Position numbers and translations under genes: made by a program. This document shows positions 18,331-27,403 of a stretch of 64,000 nt of DNA, one piece after another. The DNA is from Aquimarina latercula DSM 2041 (GTDB lineage Bacteria; Bacteroidota; Bacteroidia; Flavobacteriales; Flavobacteriaceae): positions 620,001 through 684,000 of the forward strand of contig NZ_AUMK01000003.1 in NCBI RefSeq assembly GCF_000430645.1. Direction: 5' to 3'. Position 1 is the first letter of the stretch. Every line of letters begins with the position of its first letter. The notes beneath the pieces are model-generated. The model did not search any database. It saw only the letters and a list, made by a program, of their open reading frames with translations, and had not been told where the DNA came from.

Positions 18331-19611
18331 CTATTTGAATTTTCTATATATCTTTTGCAACCAAGGGAACTTATTCCTGATAATAAATTTCAATCTGTTT
18401 GTTCCTTTATTTGCATTATTTAATTTTTCTTCTAAAAGCCTGTCCACCTTACCGTTTCTAAAATCATTCATATGTTTAGTTTCGGTTTCAAGATCATCAA
18501 AAACAAAGAAAGTATCCACATTTTTAGCTTTTTCCATAAGTTCCCACCAGAAGTATTTTACTCCCTTGCTTCCGGAACCTATATGTAATATTTGATAAAT
18601 TTTATCATAAACACTACTGTCAACATTAAATCCATATTCATTAGGATTTTGATTATTAAGTATCAATCCTAGTATTGTTCTAAAACATTTTTCGCAGTAG
18701 CTACAATTAAACTCCGTTCTTTTTTCAGAATAGCAAACACGCAATCGAAATCTTTTATCTTTCTCTGATGCAAATTTGGCAATCAAGTCTACCTTATCTT
18801 GCCTTTTTAGTTCATACCCATCATGAAATACCTTAAAACCAGATCCCCAAGTAATCTTCTCATCAATCTCAGGTGTTGATCCCCAGTCAATATCTATATG
18901 ATCTGTATAAGAAGAAGCAATATGAACTGAACCATATTTATTTACAAATGATAAAGGTGCAATCGAACCTACAAGAGCTAATCCATGTTGTACTTTTCCC
19001 CACCATCCAATATCATTTAACAACAGTTCTACTTGATAGGTATAAAAATCTCTAAGATTCGTTTCTATAAACTCCTTATTATTATCATTTAAAAGCTCTT
19101 CGTTCTCAATAAAATCCGTAAAATCATTCCATTGCTCTTTATCCTTGATTGTAATATCAGCTCCGTGAAGTGTTATTAAATCCGGTTTTTGGTCATAGAT
19201 TCTAATATATGTTGCAAACGCATCTACTCCTCCACTAAAAAGCATTGATGACTTAGATTTTTCTATTGAATTTTTTATTAACTTTTTCGCAACCAATGTT
19301 CCTTCAAAACTACTAGAAGTATCTCTTTTAGCAAATTCTTGTTTTATTTTTTCCTGCGCCCTATAAAAATCTTCGTCTACTTCATCTATCTCAATAGTAA
19401 AACCAGCAAACCAAGCCATTGGTAATACATTGGACAAAAATGGAATTACTGCAATACTTAATGGAGTTTTACTAACATCTATTTGATATTTAACGTAAAA
19501 CAGCTCATTCTCAGTAAATAATTTTTGGATATTAGCGCCCACTGAATATTCATAGTTAATCTTATGACCATCTTCTGAATATGTAATTGCATGTAGCTTT
19601 AATGTATCCAT
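18331..19611 (-). CDS. Unknown PP-loop (ATP pyrophosphatase-like) protein in polysaccharide locus
   Basis: I do not recognise a named family for this 426-residue protein. It contains FSGGVDA at residues 125-131, matching the SGGxDS/A loop of N-type ATP pyrophosphatases (asparagine synthetase, QueC, NAD synthetase, WbpG-like sugar amidotransferases). A cysteine set follows near the middle of the C-terminal half: Cys293, Cys303, Cys306 and Cys309 (C-x9-C-x2-C-x2-C), reminiscent of the zinc site of QueC. The first 115 residues and the last 100 have no motif I can place. It lies between the flippase and pyruvyl transferase genes, 8 bases from the former, in the same orientation. An ATP-dependent step on a sugar or on an attached carboxylate (amide, thioamide or similar) is a reasonable inference only. 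Confidence 0.6.
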   Translation of the reverse strand: MDTLKLHAITYSEDGHKINYEYSVGANIQKLFTENELFYVKYQIDVSKTPLSIAVIPFLSNVLPMAWFAGFTIEIDEVDEDFYRAQEKIKQEFAKRDTSSSFEGTLVAKKLIKNSIEKSKSSMLFSGGVDAFATYIRIYDQKPDLITLHGADITIKDKEQWNDFTDFIENEELLNDNNKEFIETNLRDFYTYQVELLLNDIGWWGKVQHGLALVGSIAPLSFVNKYGSVHIASSYTDHIDIDWGSTPEIDEKITWGSGFKVFHDGYELKRQDKVDLIAKFASEKDKRFRLRVCYSEKRTEFNCSYCEKCFRTILGLILNNQNPNEYGFNVDSSVYDKIYQILHIGSGSKGVKYFWWELMEKAKNVDTFFVFDDLETETKHMNDFRNGKVDRLLEEKLNNANKGTNRLKFIIRNKFPWLQKIYRKFK

Positions 19612-19619
19612 TTTTTAAT

Positions 19620-21161
19620 TTATTTTCGTCTCAATAATGAAACTATAGGTTTTCTAAATAATTCTCTTTCATATTCTAACATACCAACAAAATACATCAT
19701 AATCGCAAAAACAATGGTATATGAAACTCCTTTAGCTATAAAATTAAACCATCCTTCACCAGGAATATAGTTAATAAAATACCCTACGGCTATTACCAGT
19801 AGAACTACCAATAAAACCTTATGAAATAACTCTTTAAAAAATCGTAGAATATTCAATCCAATTTTATTATGATAATAAAAGTTCATCACATTCTGAACAA
19901 TCATCCATCCACCAACAAGCCCAACTATCATTCCTACTGCACTATACTTCATTGCTAAAAAACCACCAGCAACAACTCCAAAAATCATAAACACTAGATA
20001 AAGAATTGCCTTGAACGATAATTTATTTTTGGCTTCTAATATTGAATTCCCAAAAGCTTGTAATAAAGGTAGTGTATACCCTATCATGATAATTAGAGCA
20101 ATCATATAAATTTCTCTACATTCTTCTATTCCATACCTACCATCTACAGAAGAATCTCCTCCACCAACCCATAGGTTAATAAATTGTTCCCCATATAACA
20201 TAAAAGCTCCAAAAATATACATCAAAATAATAAAAGATAACCTTCCTAGTTTGATCATCATATTGGTTAACTCTTCTCCACTAGCATTGTTAACCGACAT
20301 CTGTGTTGCTCTTGGTAAAAAGACACTAGAAATTGCTGTAGAAAAAGCACCATAGTACGTTCCTAAAGCGATTCCTATTCCGTAAATACCCAAAACTTTC
20401 GGTATGCTAATAGCACCTAAAACCCAACTACCTGATTTCCATTGCAACATATTTACAATCGCAAATAGAAAAATCCAACTAGAATATTTGAAAATTTCTC
20501 TAATAAAATCTTTAGAAAATTGATGCAGTTTAAATCTTACTTTTAGTTTCACTAATACATAATAGGCAGACACTGAAATCGTCAGAATATTAAACACAGT
20601 ATCTACAATAACTAAGGCGATAGCTCTTCCTCCAAAAAACAAGACAGCTACAATAGTTAAAGATCTTAGAATGTATCTAATTATCCCAACGGATTCTGGA
20701 AAAACAAATTTTTCGTATCCTTTGCAAATCCCAGTAAATATCATCCCCGGAAGCTGAATTGCTAAGTTAAAAACTAGAATAACAAACATCATTTTTGCTA
20801 TTCTTAGTTCTTCAGGATTAAACTTCGTAAAGTACGTATCTATAAAGAAGTAAAATATAGTTCCAGAAATAACAACCAATGTAGAAACCGCGAAATAAAG
20901 TATCCTAACCGTTCCTAAGAAATTCTCTTCCCCTTTTTTATCTTTCTCCGCTCTATATTTAGCTACAAAACGAACTACTGTATTGGTCAATCCAAAATCC
21001 AGTAATGCAATTGTACCAATTAAAGCACCGATAGCATTAAATATACCGTACTCATCCTTGCCCAAATAACTAACTATCAATGGAGTTATCATAATTCCAA
21101 TAACGTTAATCAAAAAGATTTTTAAGTACGTAAGTAAAGCTCCTTTTTTTAATTGGCTCAA
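19620..21161 (-). CDS. Wzx-type lipid-linked oligosaccharide flippase
   Basis: The 513-residue protein has 12-14 predicted membrane spans and belongs to the MVF/MATE-type polysaccharide exporters. The N-terminus (GALLTYLKIFLINVIGIMITP, then YLGKDEYGIFNAIGALIG) is typical of Wzx proteins, as is LLDFGLTNTVVRFVAKYRAEK after the second helix. It would move the undecaprenyl-linked repeat unit to the periplasmic face for polymerisation. The start appears to be TTG at 21159-21161: the next in-frame Met is at residue 22 within the first helix, and no in-frame ATG is present just upstream. Confidence 0.93.
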   Translation of the reverse strand: MSQLKKGALLTYLKIFLINVIGIMITPLIVSYLGKDEYGIFNAIGALIGTIALLDFGLTNTVVRFVAKYRAEKDKKGEENFLGTVRILYFAVSTLVVISGTIFYFFIDTYFTKFNPEELRIAKMMFVILVFNLAIQLPGMIFTGICKGYEKFVFPESVGIIRYILRSLTIVAVLFFGGRAIALVIVDTVFNILTISVSAYYVLVKLKVRFKLHQFSKDFIREIFKYSSWIFLFAIVNMLQWKSGSWVLGAISIPKVLGIYGIGIALGTYYGAFSTAISSVFLPRATQMSVNNASGEELTNMMIKLGRLSFIILMYIFGAFMLYGEQFINLWVGGGDSSVDGRYGIEECREIYMIALIIMIGYTLPLLQAFGNSILEAKNKLSFKAILYLVFMIFGVVAGGFLAMKYSAVGMIVGLVGGWMIVQNVMNFYYHNKIGLNILRFFKELFHKVLLVVLLVIAVGYFINYIPGEGWFNFIAKGVSYTIVFAIMMYFVGMLEYERELFRKPIVSLLRRK

Positions 21162-21213
21162 TGCAGTTGGTTTAAAGTTATTTTTGTCGCTTTATTTAGA
21201 AAGATTATTTCCA

Positions 21214-22497
21214 TTATAATCTTCCGTGCACTTCTTCTTCTTTTAATATTCCTTTTACATCATACAAGACACCATTTGGTTTTAACAATGATTTTAAATC
21301 AATGTCCAAGTATTCTTTATGTGCAACGGTTAATACAACAGCATCAAATTTCGAATCAGGTAATTCGGTGATCGTTTCAAGACCATATTCGTGAGCTACT
21401 TCTGATGGACTAGCCCAAGGGTCATAAATATCTATATTAGTACCAAAATCTTTAAGGTTTTGTATTACATCAACCGCTCTTGTATTCCTTACATCTGGAC
21501 AATTTTCTTTAAAAGTAATTCCTAACACCAAAATATTAGCGCCTTTGATTTTGATATCGTGATTAACCATTAACTTAATCACTTCCGAAGCGACATACTG
21601 CCCCATGCTATCATTTAATCTTCTACCCGCTAATATGATTTCTGGATGATATCCAAATTCTTGTGCTCTTTGAGCTAAATAATATGGATCAACTCCAATA
21701 CAATGTCCTCCTACCAAACCGGGTTTAAAAGGAAGGAAATTCCATTTTGTCCCAGCAGCTTTTAAAACCTCATTAGTATCAATATTCATGAGGTTAAAAA
21801 TTTTTGCTAGTTCATTAACAAATGCAATGTTAATGTCTCTCTGCGAATTTTCTATAACCTTAGCAGCTTCTGCTACTTTTATTGTTGGCGCTAAATGAGT
21901 TCCTGCTGTAATCACAGATGCATAAAGTGCATCCACTTTTTTACCAATTTCTGGTGTAGAACCTGCTGTAACTTTTAGAATTTTTTCTACAGTATGTAAT
22001 TTATCTCCCGGATTGATTCGTTCTGGAGAATATCCTGCATAAAAATCCTCATTAAACTTTAATCCACTTATTTTCTCTAAAACAGGAATACATTCTTCTT
22101 CTGTAACACCTGGATATACTGTAGATTCATATATAACAACATCTCCTTTTTTCAATACTTTTCCAACAGTTTCGCTGGACTTATACAAAGGCGTAAGATC
22201 AGGTCTATTATTTTTATCTACGGGTGTTGGAACAGTTACAATATAATAATTACAATCTTTAATATCTCCAAGATCCGCTGAACAATATAATCCCTTATCC
22301 ATTTGAGAATTATCTTTCAATACAGACTGTAATACCGTATCTTCAACTTCTAAGGTAGTATCCTTTCCGGATCTTAGTTCGCTAATTCGATTTTGATTAA
22401 TATCAAAACCAATAACAGGAAATTTTGTTGCAAATAATCTAGCCAAAGGAAGTCCTACATATCCTAAACCTATTATTCCTATTTTAATATCTTTCAT
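21214..22497 (-). CDS. UDP-sugar 6-dehydrogenase (TviB/WbpA type)
   Basis: This 427-residue enzyme belongs to the UDP-glucose/GDP-mannose dehydrogenase family. IGLGYVGLPLA at residues 9-19 binds NAD. The middle has YSPERINPGDKLH, and the catalytic cysteine is in GGHCIGVDPYYLA near residue 265. The sequence YSPERINPG is characteristic of the Vi-antigen TviB/WbpA branch, which oxidises UDP-GlcNAc or UDP-GalNAc to the uronic acid with 2 NAD+. The next gene upstream is a WbpP/TviC-like 4-epimerase, so the pair most likely makes UDP-GalNAcA. It starts with ATG, 38 bases after that gene. Confidence 0.92.
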   Translation of the reverse strand: MKDIKIGIIGLGYVGLPLARLFATKFPVIGFDINQNRISELRSGKDTTLEVEDTVLQSVLKDNSQMDKGLYCSADLGDIKDCNYYIVTVPTPVDKNNRPDLTPLYKSSETVGKVLKKGDVVIYESTVYPGVTEEECIPVLEKISGLKFNEDFYAGYSPERINPGDKLHTVEKILKVTAGSTPEIGKKVDALYASVITAGTHLAPTIKVAEAAKVIENSQRDINIAFVNELAKIFNLMNIDTNEVLKAAGTKWNFLPFKPGLVGGHCIGVDPYYLAQRAQEFGYHPEIILAGRRLNDSMGQYVASEVIKLMVNHDIKIKGANILVLGITFKENCPDVRNTRAVDVIQNLKDFGTNIDIYDPWASPSEVAHEYGLETITELPDSKFDAVVLTVAHKEYLDIDLKSLLKPNGVLYDVKGILKEEEVHGRL

Positions 22498-22535
22498 TTT
22501 TGTGCTTATTTCGTTCGTTAATTGGTGACCTTTAA

Positions 22536-23534
22536 TTATTTTAAATTATCCCAATACCATTTTACAGCTTCTTTTAATCCCGACTTTATATCAAATTTAG
22601 GATCATAATTAAGAAGTGTTTTAGCTTTATCGACAGAAGCTAAAGAATGTGGAACATCTCCTTTACGTTCTGGTCCTTTCTTAACTTCAACATTACTTAT
22701 TTTGGAATCAAACTCTGACAAATATTCTTTTAGCAAAGTAACTAACTCATTTAAAGTAGTTCTTTCTCCAAAAGCTGTATTATATACGTTATTTAAGGCT
22801 TTCTCATTGTCGGAAACGATAGCTCTCAAATTCATTTGAATCACATTATCAATATATGTAAAATCTCTTGAAAAAGATCCATCACCATTAATTACCGGCG
22901 ACTCATACTTCATAAACTGCATTACAAATTTCGGAATTACCGCAGCATACGCTCCATTAGGATCTTGTTTTCTCCCAAAAACATTAAAATATCGTAATCC
23001 AACAGTATCTAAGTCATATGTTCTTTTGAAATTATCTGCATACAACTCATTTACATACTTAGTAATTGCATATGGTGATAAGGGTTTTCCTATTTTATCC
23101 TCTATTTTTGGTAATGCTTCTGAATCACCATAAGTGGAAGAACTCGCTGCATAAATAAATCGTTTAACTCCAGCATCTCTTGCAGCTACAAGCATATTTA
23201 GAAAACCTCCTACGTTAACATCATTACTCGTTATTGGATCATTAATAGATCTAGGCACGGATCCCAATGCAGCTTGATGTAATATATAATCTACACCTTT
23301 ACAAGCTTTATTACAATCTTCTAAATTACGAATATCGCCTTCGATAAATGTAAAATTTGGATTTTCCTTTAATGCTGTTAGGTTTTTCTTATGGCCAGTA
23401 GCAAAATTGTCTAGCCCCACAACTGTACTGTTAGCTTCTAATAATGCTTCGCATAGGTTTGACCCTATGAAACCTGCCGCTCCTGTAACTAAAACAGTAG
23501 AAGAACTAAGTAGTTCTAATTGGTTAGTGTTCAT
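22536..23534 (-). CDS. UDP-N-acetylhexosamine 4-epimerase (WbpP/TviC type)
   Basis: The 332-residue product is an extended short-chain dehydrogenase. [10 protein letters not shown] at residues 16-25 is the Rossmann loop, followed by [13 protein letters not shown], a stretch strongly shared with WbpP and TviC. The active-site serine lies in [10 protein letters not shown] and the Tyr-Lys pair in [11 protein letters not shown]. It interconverts the GlcNAc and GalNAc series at the UDP level and supplies or uses the product of the dehydrogenase encoded next. It is the promoter-proximal gene of the polysaccharide operon. Confidence 0.92.
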   Translation of the reverse strand: MNTNQLELLSSSTVLVTGAAGFIGSNLCEALLEANSTVVGLDNFATGHKKNLTALKENPNFTFIEGDIRNLEDCNKACKGVDYILHQAALGSVPRSINDPITSNDVNVGGFLNMLVAARDAGVKRFIYAASSSTYGDSEALPKIEDKIGKPLSPYAITKYVNELYADNFKRTYDLDTVGLRYFNVFGRKQDPNGAYAAVIPKFVMQFMKYESPVINGDGSFSRDFTYIDNVIQMNLRAIVSDNEKALNNVYNTAFGERTTLNELVTLLKEYLSEFDSKISNVEVKKGPERKGDVPHSLASVDKAKTLLNYDPKFDIKSGLKEAVKWYWDNLK

Positions 23535-23547
23535 GTATTTTTATTTA

Positions 23548-23640
23548 CCCCTTGATTTTTAATCCCCTACGCTATGTTTATTCCATAGACAGCGCGAAAT
23601 TAATATTAAACAATAGAACACACAACTTAAATTCAAGGGG
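23548..23640. repeat. Inverted CCCCTTGA/TCAAGGGG pair in operon leader
   Basis: CCCCTTGA at 23548-23555 and TCAAGGGG at 23633-23640 could pair over a 77-base spacer in the 5' leader of the polysaccharide operon. No TAnnTTTG box for the epimerase gene was found in 23535-23789, and no other signal is visible there apart from the AGGTATTAATACCT palindrome at 23785-23798 that overlaps the E1 stop codon. Confidence 0.3.
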
Positions 23641-23789
23641 ATTTTAACCCTTAATATTCGCTTAATGTTCCGTTATCCTATAAAAAAATCAATTCACCGA
23701 ATCAAAAAAAATTAATCACCTGAAAATCAAACACATAAATTCCTACTTGATTTTATTAACAAAAACGTTTTCGAAACACAAAACAGGTA

Positions 23790-25787
23790 TTAATACCTAT
23801 AAAGTTCTATTAATTCTTTTTCGAATCTATTTTTTGCCAAATATTGAGATTCTAAGCCTGTTTCAAAAGGGATTGGAGTTTCTAAACTAGATACCCTTTT
23901 TACCGGAGCATCTAAAAATTCAAAACAATTTTCCATAATCATTGCAGAAATATCTGATGCGATACCTCCAAACATAGAATCTTCTTGTAATATAATTACT
24001 CTACCCGTTTTCTTTACAGACTCAAAGATAGTATCAATATCTAATGGTTGTAATGTCCTGAGATCAATCAAATCTGCGCTTATTTCAACATTACTTTCCA
24101 ATGTATCTAGTACCCAATGTACACCTGCGCCATAACTAATAATTGTTATTTGATCACCTTCTTTCAACTTAGCAGCTTTTCCAAAAGGAATTGTATAATA
24201 TCCTTCAGGCACTTGCTCCCTAACACTACGATATAGTGCTTTATGTTCAAAAAACAATACAGGATTTGGATCTTCTAGAGAAGTTAACAACAATCCTTTT
24301 GCATCTGCAGGAAATGCAGGATAAACCACCTTTAAACCCGGCGTTTTTGTAAACCAAGCCTCATTCGTTTGGCTATGAAATGGTCCAGCTCCTACTCCAC
24401 CACCACAAGGCATTCGCACTACTACGTCTGCAGGTTGCCCCCATCTATAATTTGATTTAGCTAATAAATTTACAATTGGATTAAAACCAGAAGAAACAAA
24501 ATCTGCAAATTGCATCTCAACAACTGCCTTTATGTTGTTAACTGACAGTCCATAAGCTGTAGAAATAATTGCTGATTCGCAAATAGGTGTATTACGCACT
24601 CTATTCTTACCGAATTCTTCTAAGAAACCTTCTGTAATTTTAAAAACACCTCCATAATCCGCAACATCTTGTCCCATAATCACAAGATCTTGATATTTAC
24701 GCATTCCTTCTTTTAAAGCATCAGAAATTGCATCTATAAGTCGTAATTCCCTAGTTGTATGATTAGGATCTACTCTCTTAAAATCAAATAATTTATAAAC
24801 ATCTTCTAACTCTTTATTCAAATCAACTTGAACCTTTTCTTCTTCATTTGTTCTTTGCCAATGTTCTTCAATTTCTGCTTTAATAGCGGATTTCTTTTGA
24901 AGATCATCTGTTACTGAAAGAATATTATTTTCTATAAGATATTCTTTATAATTATCGATGGGATCTTTTAAAGCCCAATGTTGCATTAACTCTTCTGGTA
25001 CATACTTGGTGCCACTAGCCTCTTCATGGCCGCGCATTCTAAAAGTCTTAAACTCCAATAATACAGGTCTTGGGTTTTGTCGTATACTCTCCGAAAGTTT
25101 ACTCACTTTATCATATACTTCTAATACATTATTACCATCAATAATGTGCGACTCCATACCATATCCTACTCCTCGATCGGCAAGATGCTTACAATTATAT
25201 TGCTCTCTAGTTGGTGTGGATAATCCGTACCCATTATTCTCAATACAAAAAATCACTGGTAAACTCCAAACAGAAGCCACATTTAATGCCTCATGAAAAT
25301 CTCCTTCACTGGTTCCACCTTCTCCCGTAAATACCGCAGTTGCCTTGTTGTAATTTTTCAAAAGGTTGCCCAAAGCAATCCCACAAGCGACACCTAATTG
25401 AGGGCCAAGATGTGAAATCATTCCAACCACATTATATTCTTGTGACCCAAAATGAAATGATCGATCACGCCCATTTGTAAAACCATTAGATTTCCCCTGC
25501 CATTGACTAAATAATCTATAAAGAGGAATATCACGACTTGTAAACACACCCAAATTACGATGCATCGGCAATACATATTCATTTTTATCTAAAGCAGCAG
25601 TAACCCCTACAGAAATAGCTTCTTGACCAATACCACTAAACCATTTAGAAATTTTACCTTGTCGCAATAAAATGAGCATCTTTTCCTCGATCAACCTAGA
25701 TTTTAGCATTTTAAAATACAAAGAAATTAATAGGTTGTCGCTGTACTCTTTCCTATCATAGTCAAATAACAATTTCTCTTCTGCCAT
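23790..25787 (-). CDS. Fused alpha-keto acid dehydrogenase E1 (alpha-beta)
   Basis: The 665-residue protein joins both E1 subunits of a 2-oxo acid dehydrogenase complex, a layout common in Bacteroidota. Residues about 1-320 are the alpha part with the thiamine diphosphate motif GEGGTSEGDFHEALN...ENNGYGLST. Residues about 340-665 are the beta part with the transketolase pyrimidine-binding region (MGQDVADYGGVFKITEGF, PICESAIISTAYGLS) and the C-terminal domain. It decarboxylates a branched-chain or similar 2-oxo acid and passes the acyl group to E2, which is not in this window. In this lineage the enzyme feeds branched-chain fatty acid primers. The ATG starts at 25785-25787; no clear promoter was found in 25788-26078. 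Confidence 0.92.
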   Translation of the reverse strand: MAEEKLLFDYDRKEYSDNLLISLYFKMLKSRLIEEKMLILLRQGKISKWFSGIGQEAISVGVTAALDKNEYVLPMHRNLGVFTSRDIPLYRLFSQWQGKSNGFTNGRDRSFHFGSQEYNVVGMISHLGPQLGVACGIALGNLLKNYNKATAVFTGEGGTSEGDFHEALNVASVWSLPVIFCIENNGYGLSTPTREQYNCKHLADRGVGYGMESHIIDGNNVLEVYDKVSKLSESIRQNPRPVLLEFKTFRMRGHEEASGTKYVPEELMQHWALKDPIDNYKEYLIENNILSVTDDLQKKSAIKAEIEEHWQRTNEEEKVQVDLNKELEDVYKLFDFKRVDPNHTTRELRLIDAISDALKEGMRKYQDLVIMGQDVADYGGVFKITEGFLEEFGKNRVRNTPICESAIISTAYGLSVNNIKAVVEMQFADFVSSGFNPIVNLLAKSNYRWGQPADVVVRMPCGGGVGAGPFHSQTNEAWFTKTPGLKVVYPAFPADAKGLLLTSLEDPNPVLFFEHKALYRSVREQVPEGYYTIPFGKAAKLKEGDQITIISYGAGVHWVLDTLESNVEISADLIDLRTLQPLDIDTIFESVKKTGRVIILQEDSMFGGIASDISAMIMENCFEFLDAPVKRVSSLETPIPFETGLESQYLAKNRFEKELIELYRY

Positions 25788-26078
25788 ATTGTTAAAAAAT
25801 CAGTTAATTCTTATACATGATGGTTTTCTAAAGTAGAAAACTCTTAGTAAATGTAATTATTTTTATCTCAGAAAAACAACCAATATCACAATACTATTAA
25901 GCACTTGTTAATTTATCATAAACAATTCTAAGAATTAATTAAATTTACTATGTTTTAATAGTTATATGTTAAAATATAATTATTTTGACAGTTCTGGGTT
26001 ATATTTTAAAAAAAGACATAATTCATAATGTATTTTTAATGAAATACATCTATTTTAGTTAAAGAAAATAATACCACC

Positions 26079-27029
26079 ATGAATAATATACCAAGTGTAG
26101 ATCTTGCAGATTTTTTATCTGAAGATCCTTCACGAAAACAAAAATTTGTTGATGAAATAGGAAAAGCCTATGAAGAGATAGGTTTTGTAGCTTTAAAAAA
26201 TCATTTTTTAAGTGATAATTTAGTAGAAGAATTATATAAAGAAGTAAAAGATTTTTTTGCTTTATCAGTAGCTGATAAACAAAAATATGAAATTGAAGGA
26301 TTAGGAGGACAAAGGGGATATATTTCTTTTGGAAAAGAACATGCAAAAGGAAAAAAAGAAGGTGACTTAAAGGAATTTTGGCATTTCGGACAAGAACCTT
26401 CTAAAGACGCTAACTTAATAGAAGAATACCCTCCAAATGTTATTGTTGAAGAATTAAAAGATTTCAACAATACCGGAATGGAAGCATACCGAATGTTAGA
26501 AAAAACGGGGATTCACGTCTTAAGAGCCTTAGCTATATATATCGGATTGGATGAACATTATTTTGATCACTGGGCTAGTAACGGAAATAGCATTTTAAGA
26601 CCTATACACTACCCTCCAATAACAGAGGAGCCAAAAGGTGCCGTTCGTGCCGGTGCACACGGAGATATCAATTTGATTACACTACTAATGGGCGCTTCTA
26701 CTGGAGGGCTACAAGTACAACGTAAAGACGGTGAATGGATAGATGCAATACCTCAAGAAGATGAGTTGGTAATCAATGTAGGTGATATGCTAGAACGTCA
26801 TACTAACAATAAATTGCGATCTACGATCCATAGAGTAATTAACCCTCCTAAAGAACAATGGGGTAAACCTAGATATTCTATTCCTTTCTTTATGCATCCT
26901 AGAAGTGATATGAAATTAAATTGTTTAGAAGAATGTATTACAAAAGATAACCCTAAACAATACGATGATATTACTGCTGGAGATTTTCTTCATCAGCGCT
27001 TAGTAGAAATTGGATTGATTAAGAAATAG
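26079..27029 (+). CDS. Isopenicillin N synthase-like 2-oxoglutarate/Fe(II) dioxygenase
   Basis: A 316-residue non-heme iron oxygenase. The N-terminal DIOX_N part has IPSVDLADFLSEDP and YEEIGFVALKNH. The C-terminal jelly roll carries the iron ligands His194 and Asp196 in HGDINLITLL and a distal His in STIHRVINPP, and RYSIPFF holds the Arg-x-Ser that binds the cosubstrate. The substrate is unknown; such genes are common in flavobacteria and are not evidence of antibiotic synthesis. It opens a plus-strand row of closely spaced genes and is divergent from the E1 gene over 291 bases. Confidence 0.88.
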   Translation: MNNIPSVDLADFLSEDPSRKQKFVDEIGKAYEEIGFVALKNHFLSDNLVEELYKEVKDFFALSVADKQKYEIEGLGGQRGYISFGKEHAKGKKEGDLKEFWHFGQEPSKDANLIEEYPPNVIVEELKDFNNTGMEAYRMLEKTGIHVLRALAIYIGLDEHYFDHWASNGNSILRPIHYPPITEEPKGAVRAGAHGDINLITLLMGASTGGLQVQRKDGEWIDAIPQEDELVINVGDMLERHTNNKLRSTIHRVINPPKEQWGKPRYSIPFFMHPRSDMKLNCLEECITKDNPKQYDDITAGDFLHQRLVEIGLIKK

Positions 27030-27038
27030 CAACTTCTC

Positions 27039-27368
27039 ATGGATTTAAAAGATCAATTAAAAAATTTATTTCCTGATCATGAACCTGTTGAAGAGGAAAA
27101 AGTTATAGAAAAAGAAAATGATATTTGGATGCAAGATGATCCTATCATTTGTAAATATGAAAAAAGAAAAGGAAAACCAATTACTATTTTAGAAGGATAT
27201 ACTGGAGCTGACCACGATTTCAAAAAACTAGCCAAGGAAATAAAAACAAAATTAAATGTTGGAGGTAGTTTTAAAGACGAACGAATTATTATTCAGGGAG
27301 ATTATCGGGATAAAATTATGGGTATCCTTAAGGAAAAAGGATTTAAAGTGAAAAGAGTTGGTGGATAA
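27039..27368 (+). CDS. SUI1/YciH-type translation initiation factor
   Basis: The 109-residue protein ends with a typical SUI1 fold: KGKPITILEGYTGADHDFKKLAKEIKTKLNVGGSFKDERI and GDYRDKIMGILKEKGFKVKRVGG. The N-terminal 40 residues are acidic and probably flexible. Bacterial YciH proteins bind the small ribosomal subunit and resemble eIF1; their role is thought to be in start-site discrimination. It starts 9 bases after the dioxygenase stop, so the two are probably co-transcribed. Confidence 0.9.
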   Translation: MDLKDQLKNLFPDHEPVEEEKVIEKENDIWMQDDPIICKYEKRKGKPITILEGYTGADHDFKKLAKEIKTKLNVGGSFKDERIIIQGDYRDKIMGILKEKGFKVKRVGG

Positions 27369-27403
27369 AATCATCATATAATATTATAGAAAACTGAAGA
27401 TAA

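Noticed and set aside
23785-23798. AGGTATTAATACCT palindrome at the E1 stop codon
   Set aside because: No loop and no T-run, so not a terminator; no regulator suggested.
26059-26346. Minus-strand hydrophobic frame of 95 codons
   Set aside because: Opposite the dioxygenase gene with clear iron ligands; the Leu/Phe-rich content is the reverse of AT-rich codons.
26079-27029. Isopenicillin N synthase as sign of beta-lactam production
   Set aside because: Only fold-level similarity, and no ACV synthetase or other antibiotic genes lie nearby.
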